Shown: positions 59,690 through 64,000 of the stretch, one piece after another
How the letters are laid out: each line of letters begins with the position of its first letter
How positions within the stretch are numbered: the stretch's first letter is position 1
NCBI GenBank assembly: GCA_037367405.1
Contig: JAZKJV010000686.1
Span: forward strand, 310,001 to 374,000
DNA: 64,000 bases
Source of the DNA: Ottelia alismoides
Taxonomy: Eukaryota > Streptophyta > Magnoliopsida > Alismatales > Hydrocharitaceae
Direction of reading: 5' to 3'
Notes under the pieces: model-generated
What the model was told of the DNA's origin: nothing
Databases searched by the model: none
The model's input: the letters and a program-made list of their open reading frames with translations, nothing else
Program-made: the position numbers and the translations under genes

Positions 59690-59890
59690 TTAGTGTTCGA
59701 CATTGGGCTTCTTTTGAAAGAAAATGGATCCAATTAGAATAGCGATTCCAGTTATAGCAATTGTGAAAAACAACCTTCTGTTTGATAGATCTTGTTGTCC
59801 TCCCTGCCTCCTCCTGTGAGCATTTTCTTCGCCTCGGTTGCTCCCATTCCTGGGTGTGTTAAAGCAAAATTCATCGCATCTTGTTGCCAT
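59690..59890 (-). CDS. Candidate small tail-anchored membrane protein
   Basis: A 66-codon frame from an ATG at 59890 (MATRCDEFCFN) to a stop at 59690. Residues 1-38 are polar and basic (RGEENAHRRRQGGQQ). Residues 40-58 form one hydrophobic segment (LFFTIAITGIAILIGSIFF), followed by QKKPNVEH, so the topology would be a C-terminal anchor. The frame is open further upstream to 59983, but that part reads like AT-rich non-coding DNA. No family recognised; hydrophobic segments also arise by chance in AT-rich DNA. Confidence 0.3.
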   Translation of the reverse strand: MATRCDEFCFNTPRNGSNRGEENAHRRRQGGQQDLSNRRLFFTIAITGIAILIGSIFFQKKPNVEH

Positions 59891-60106
59891 AATAATAACA
59901 AAACGACAAACGAACAAATATGCCAAATACATTGAGAAAGCTAATTTCCCACAAGTATACCATATATTTTTAACACAAACCATTGTGCATGCGTGTGTCT
60001 ATATATATACACGTGCATGCACAAATAAAGATACAACTATTTCATATTAATTTAAAATTTCCTTTTTGTGAAAATGATTAACAGTAGTAAAAATATGTGT
60101 TTGTGT

Positions 60107-60157
60107 GTGTCTATCTATCTATCTCTATCTCTCTCTCTCTCTCTATATATATATCAG
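60107..60157. repeat. Compound microsatellite
   Basis: (TCTA)n, (CT)n and (TA)n runs in succession after a GTGTGTGT stretch. Confidence 0.9.
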
Positions 60158-60161
60158 AAAA

Positions 60162-60193
60162 GGGATGCTGCTCCATGATGTAGGCAGCATCCC
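60162..60193. repeat. Short inverted repeat GGGATGCTGC/GCAGCATCCC
   Basis: Perfect 10-base arms with a 12-base loop, right next to the microsatellite. May mark the end of a transposon, but no partner terminus was found. Confidence 0.7.
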
Positions 60194-60429
60194 TGTTGCA
60201 GAAATCGGGACCGTTCATTCTACATAAGCCATTTACGGCTGTAATACGAATGGCCTCTTCGAATCACAAAAATTCTCTTCCCCACGTTACCCCTCTTCGT
60301 CACGCCACCCTTCCTCACCCGTACTCTAATCTCCATGTCCACCTACTCCCATCCTACCACCTTTCCCAGTAAACCCTAAACGACGATCTCATACTCCGAC
60401 ACCAATGACACCCCCCATGTGGTCGGCAT

Positions 60430-61007
60430 CGTCCCCCACGTGCTCCCCTACTACCTCGACAGCATGAGTCACAAGACGGTAGCTCCTCCTTGCTTGACTT
60501 GCATGAAGGTCCCTCATCGATGCATCTTTCCACTACGAACAGTACGAAACCACGTGAACCTCTCATCAAGCACTTCACTGGTGACACCTACAAGCACCCG
60601 ACGGCCTCCCCACGTGCTCCCTTCCTCTGTGCACAACGCGATTTGCAAGACGGTATGTCCTACTTGTGCGGCTCGCAAGATGACCACTCCTTACTGCAAT
60701 TCTTCAGTGAGGATCTCTCACGACCACATGAGTCTATCATTTAACACTCCACCGGTGGTGCCCACAAGTGCCAGGTATCCTCCCAATGTGCTCCTCTCCT
60801 CCTGCACGTCATGATTTGCAAGACGACTTCTCCCTGCCGCATCTCTACAGTGAGGCCCCCATGCAATCTCAGGAGCCGCTTGTCCAAGACTTCACTTTTT
60901 CGTCCTTCCGATCACTCTACGGTATCCTCTCCCCTCAGCCTCCAACCGAGTCCGAGGTGATTCCGTCTATCTCCTCCCCTTCATGTCGAAGGTTACAAAT
61001 TCGCTGA
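60430..61007 (+). pseudogene. Decayed coding sequence with three ~58-residue repeats
   Basis: About 175-bp units start near 60437, 60611 and 60786, each opening with a (C)CACGTGCTCC-like phrase and containing GATTTGCAAGACG or a relative. In one frame the repeats read LDLHEG...EPLIKHFTGDT, RDLQDG...SEDLSRPHESII and HDLQDD...SEAPMQSQEPLVQDFT. The frame shifts between repeats 1 and 2 and a stop follows ESII. The final segment runs to a stop at 61007 (LSPQPPTESEVIPSISS). I do not recognise the family. Similar protein-level periodicity with stops suggests a dead tandem-repeat gene; it could also be a minisatellite with an accidental frame. Confidence 0.45.
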
Positions 61008-61009
61008 CA

Positions 61010-61550
61010 ACTGAAGTTTGACTTGGAACACAACAGAACATGAAATGGAAATAATATAGTTTGAAGGCACATTAATGACTTTCAATGCTATGTGCATTAC
61101 AACGTACATGTGATAATTGGTTTCTACGAATTAAGTTGCATCTCATTACAAGAAATACGCAGAACACAGAGAAAACTTCAAGGAAATCTAGGGAGAAATT
61201 TCAATTTTTAGTGGCTGACTTAAATACACAAAACATTTTGATTTTGTATATACACTGAACTTGGCCCAAAAGAGGTATACATAGTTCTAAATGGCCCAAA
61301 AGATGTTTTCATGTACAGAGTGAACTTGGAAATATGATTTTAGTCGAGTATAATTCTCTATTTCATGTAGATTATACTTGAAGTTTTTATTTCTAGTTTA
61401 TTTGATTTCCTTGTTGCAGTTAAGTGTATGAATTATATTAATATATTCTAGAATATCTATTTTCTTGATTTTTTGCAAACACGGCTCACTGTAGAAGGAG
61501 AATTGACAGACAGTTGTGCACATGGTGATGACAACACACATGCACACGCA
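61010..61550. other. AT-rich DNA, nothing recognised
   Basis: No supported gene. GGCCCAAAAG occurs twice in direct orientation (61264 and 61293). Confidence 0.45.
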
Positions 61551-61557
61551 CGCGCGT

Positions 61558-61558
<1 letters not shown>

Positions 61559-61624
<66 letters not shown>
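61559..61624. repeat. (CA)n(TA)n microsatellite
   Basis: CA dinucleotides to about 61587, then TA dinucleotides up to the first foldback element. Confidence 0.95.
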
Positions 61625-61629
<5 letters not shown>

Positions 61630-62015
61630 AAATGTGTTGTATGCCCCCTAAGGGGAGCTAACTTAGCTCCCCCCGCCCTTTTTTGACATAATTTTTTTTA
61701 TTTTTTTGAAATATAAAACCGTGTAAATTCATTATTAAATCCCTATATTATGCTATTAAAATTTCGCGTGAAACAGAGACTCCTACGACCTCCATCCAAA
61801 CGGGGTCGATTTAAAAAATCCTGTTACCGTTAAAAAAATGACTGTCTGGATGGAGGCCGTAGGAGTCTCTGTTTCACACGAAATTTTAATGACACAATAT
61901 AGGGATATAGTGATGAATATTCATGGAAGAAATTTTCAAAAAAAAAATGAAAACATGGAGAAAATGGGGCGGGGGTAGCTAAGTTAGCTACCCCCTGGGG
62001 GCAGCCCCATTTTAC

Positions 62016-62017
<2 letters not shown>
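61625..62017. mobile_element. Foldback MITE-like element A in (TA)n
   Basis: 393 bp from GGGTAAAATG to CATTTTACCC. The two halves are reverse complements over most of their length (for example CGACCTCCATCC at 61788 against GGATGGAGGCCG at 61848, and GGGGAGCTAACTTAGC against GCTAAGTTAGCTACCCC). Flanked on both sides by TA repeats. No coding capacity. The layout resembles Micron-type elements that target TA microsatellites in rice (family knowledge; sequence relation not tested). Confidence 0.8.

Positions 62018-62083
<66 letters not shown>
62018..62083. repeat. (TA)n between the two foldback elements
   Basis: Pure TA dinucleotide run of about 66 bp. Confidence 0.95.
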
Positions 62084-62085
<2 letters not shown>

Positions 62086-62465
62086 GGTTGATGGGGCTGC
62101 CCCCTGCCAACATGGCTGCCCCGCCTTATTTTTGGGCAATTTTTTTTATTTTTTTTTGAAAATATCGTCATGTATATTCATCCCTATATCCCTCCTATAT
62201 GACATTCGAATTTCGTCAGAAACAGAGGCTCCTACGGCCTCCATCCATACAGGGTCGATTTAGAAAATCCTGCGACCGTTAAAAAAATGACGTCTGGATG
62301 GAGGCCGTAGGAGTCTCTTTTTCTGACGAAATTTGAATGCCATATAGGAGAGATATAGGGATGAATATACATGGTAATATTTTTCCAAAAAAATAAAAAA
62401 ATTTACGAAAAATGGGGTGGGGGCATCCATGTTGGCTACCCCTAGGGGGCAGCCCCATTTTTCCC
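62084..62465. mobile_element. Foldback MITE-like element B in (TA)n
   Basis: 382 bp, same design and partly same sequence as element A: GGGGCTGCCCCC near both ends, central CGGCCTCCATCC/GGATGGAGGCCG. Ends CATTTTTCCC followed by TATATATATATG. It diverges from A enough to be a separate insertion, or an old tandem copy. Confidence 0.8.
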
Positions 62466-62491
62466 ATATATATATATATGTACGCATATAT

Positions 62492-63900
62492 ATGAAGAAG
62501 ATTCTAGTCCTGTCTCTAATGAAAATGCACGTGATAAGGGGGAGGATAAAGTTGTGAAACCATTTGTTGGAATGAAATTTAATTCTAAAGAAGACGCCTT
62601 GGAATTTTACAATCTACATGCAAGGAAAATTAGTTTTTCTACACGTAAGGACACATTGCGTAGGTTGTCAAAAATCAATCTCATTATTGGCCGAAAAATT
62701 GTTTGTTCGAAAGAGGGATATAGAGATCTCAATGACAAACAATATAAAGGACACGAGGTTAAAAGGAGATGAGATATTCGAGAAGGATGTGCCGCTCATA
62801 TGTTTGTATGTGAAAGTGGTGAAGGGTTTTGGGTCATAAGACAATTTCATGAGGAACACAATCATGACTTGGTAATCCCATCGAAAGTGACGATGCTTAG
62901 ATCACACAAGAAAGTATCTTCTTGTACAAGAAGTCTCATTGATACATTACACACGTGGTTTGACTGCGTCCAAAATTTCTACTGTTATAGGTGCATCTAG
63001 TGAGCAACATGTTAGCGGTCAATTTTGTAGGGACCAAATCAAACGAGGTCGCAAGAACAATAATGGCAATGAATGCATATCAATTGTGAAATATTTTAAG
63101 GACAAGATGAACATAGATTCTAATTTCTTTTTTAGAGTAGAAGTCGATGTTGAACGTACGGTAAGAAGCGTTTGTTAGGCCGATGGTTGTTCAAGGAGTT
63201 CTTACTTGAATTTTGGAGATGTTTTGATGTTTGATACAACCTATCGAACAAATAAATTCTTGATGCCAATTGCACCCTTCAATAGCATTAACCACCATAG
63301 ACAGTCAATATTATTTGGTTGTGCTTTATTGGCAGATGAGACGGTAGAAACATTTACATGTTTGTTTAACACTTGGTTGACATGTATGCACAGGAAGATG
63401 CCTGTGCAATTATAATTGATCGAGATCCCGCAATGAGAGAAGCCATCTCACTTGTATTCCCCTCTACTAGACATAGATTTTGTAGTTGAAATATCACGAA
63501 AAATTCCTTGATTCACTTGCACCAGCTTAAGATGCGACAAGGCTTTTGAACACGATTACAATAAGTGGATTTTCAAGTTCAATTCAATTGAAGAGTTAGA
63601 ATCTAGATGGACACGTTTACAAAATACATACAATATACCGCATGGAAGTTGGTTGGAAAAGATGTATAATATACGCCAACATTGGATCCCTGTATATCTG
63701 AAAGACGTATACTTTGCAGGGATATCCTCTAGATAAAGATCAGAAAGTGTGAATTTATTTTTTGACAGTTATATTAATTCGCAAACAAATCTATGGAAAT
63801 TTGTCCTTCAGTGACACATGAAGAATGGTAAATTTTTGAAGATTTCATGACACTAAGCTTGAAGATATACAATTGCGGTTGTTGGGAAGATATGCGAGTA
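62492..63900 (+). pseudogene. FAR1/FHY3-related (MULE-transposase-derived) sequence, broken
   Basis: 62551-62990 reads KPFVGMKFNSKEDALEFYNL, the FAR1 DNA-binding domain. Zinc-ligand-like residues are C in IVCSKEG, C in REGCAAHM and the pair in HEEHNHDL; LRSHKKVSSCTRSLIDTLHT follows. 63010-63175 continues in another frame with QFCRDQIKRGRKNNNGN. 63206-63414 is the start of the MULE transposase domain (LNFGDVLMFDTTYRTNKFLM, SILFGCALLADETVETF). Weaker similarity runs on to about 63800. Breaks are a TGA at 62770, a frameshift near 62960, a TAG near 63176, and a frameshift and stop near 63410. Members are light-signalling transcription factors derived from MULE transposases; this copy cannot make one. 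The 5' start may lie left of the foldback elements. Confidence 0.82.
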
Positions 63901-64000
63901 TTCTTTTTCATAACAGAGTATAAGACAACTAAAATTACATCAAATTTTTTGTAACAGAATTTATAGTTGTGTATATTACACAATCTTATCTTGATCTCCC

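Noticed and set aside
61830..62171. 113-codon minus-strand frame with an Ile-Tyr repeat
   Set aside because: The Ile-Tyr run is the translated TA microsatellite and the rest is foldback-element sequence.
1..64000. CRISPR arrays, bacterial operons, phage or rRNA genes
   Set aside because: None seen; the composition and elements are plant nuclear. I also saw no convincing tRNA gene; tRNA-like pieces are primer binding sites.

Overview
This looks like a flowering-plant nuclear genome in a heterochromatin-like, repeat-dense region. The reasons are Athila-type Ty3/gypsy elements primed by tRNA-Asp, a Ty1/copia remnant, a fragment of an R2R3-MYB gene, a FAR1/FHY3-like sequence, long AT-rich LTRs and TA-microsatellite-embedded foldback elements. 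I cannot name the species. Almost no intact host gene is visible. Nearly everything from 1 to about 56,330 is retrotransposon, nested to at least four levels.

Layout. 1-1340, 22348-22584 and 34670 to about 35450 appear to be pieces of one old minus-strand gypsy LTR, with a gag remnant at 1-915. It was split by two later insertions. The first is a terminal-inverted-repeat DNA element (1341-22347, 8-bp duplication AATAAATA) carrying a captured R2R3-MYB fragment. An Athila element (2114-21887, minus strand, 5-bp duplication AGGAG) landed inside that MYB fragment. The Athila element in turn received a 3.1-kb solo LTR (3979-7112, duplication GCTAC) in its 3' LTR. The second insertion is a gag/protease-only, apparently non-autonomous gypsy element (22585-34669, plus strand). 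From about 36.9 to 42.9 kb there is a decayed Ty1/copia element. 42945-56332 holds a third Athila-like element with an abnormal internal-LTR-internal-LTR order; one LTR contains another solo LTR (48409-51430).

56,333-64,000 is a different landscape. It has low-repeat AT-rich DNA, two weak candidate small genes, a decayed tandem-repeat coding sequence, two palindromic elements each embedded in (TA)n, and a broken FAR1-related/MULE-transposase-like sequence running to the window end.

Main observation. The three gypsy elements share an array of hairpins downstream of their coding region. Each short hairpin has arms close to CTATACTTAGG and CCTAAGTATAG followed by a G-run. The order in elements 1 and 2 is the same: three short hairpins, then one long hairpin. 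The right arm plus G-run is nearly identical to the polypurine tract next to the 3' LTR of element 1. The array survives in element 2, which has lost RT, RNase H and integrase, so it is probably a cis-acting replication or packaging element. I do not know a described counterpart. Further shared cis-signals are a palindrome at the LTR 5' tip, a U5 motif near GCCTCCNTGAGTTCGACC, AACGG inverted repeats and CACGTG clusters.
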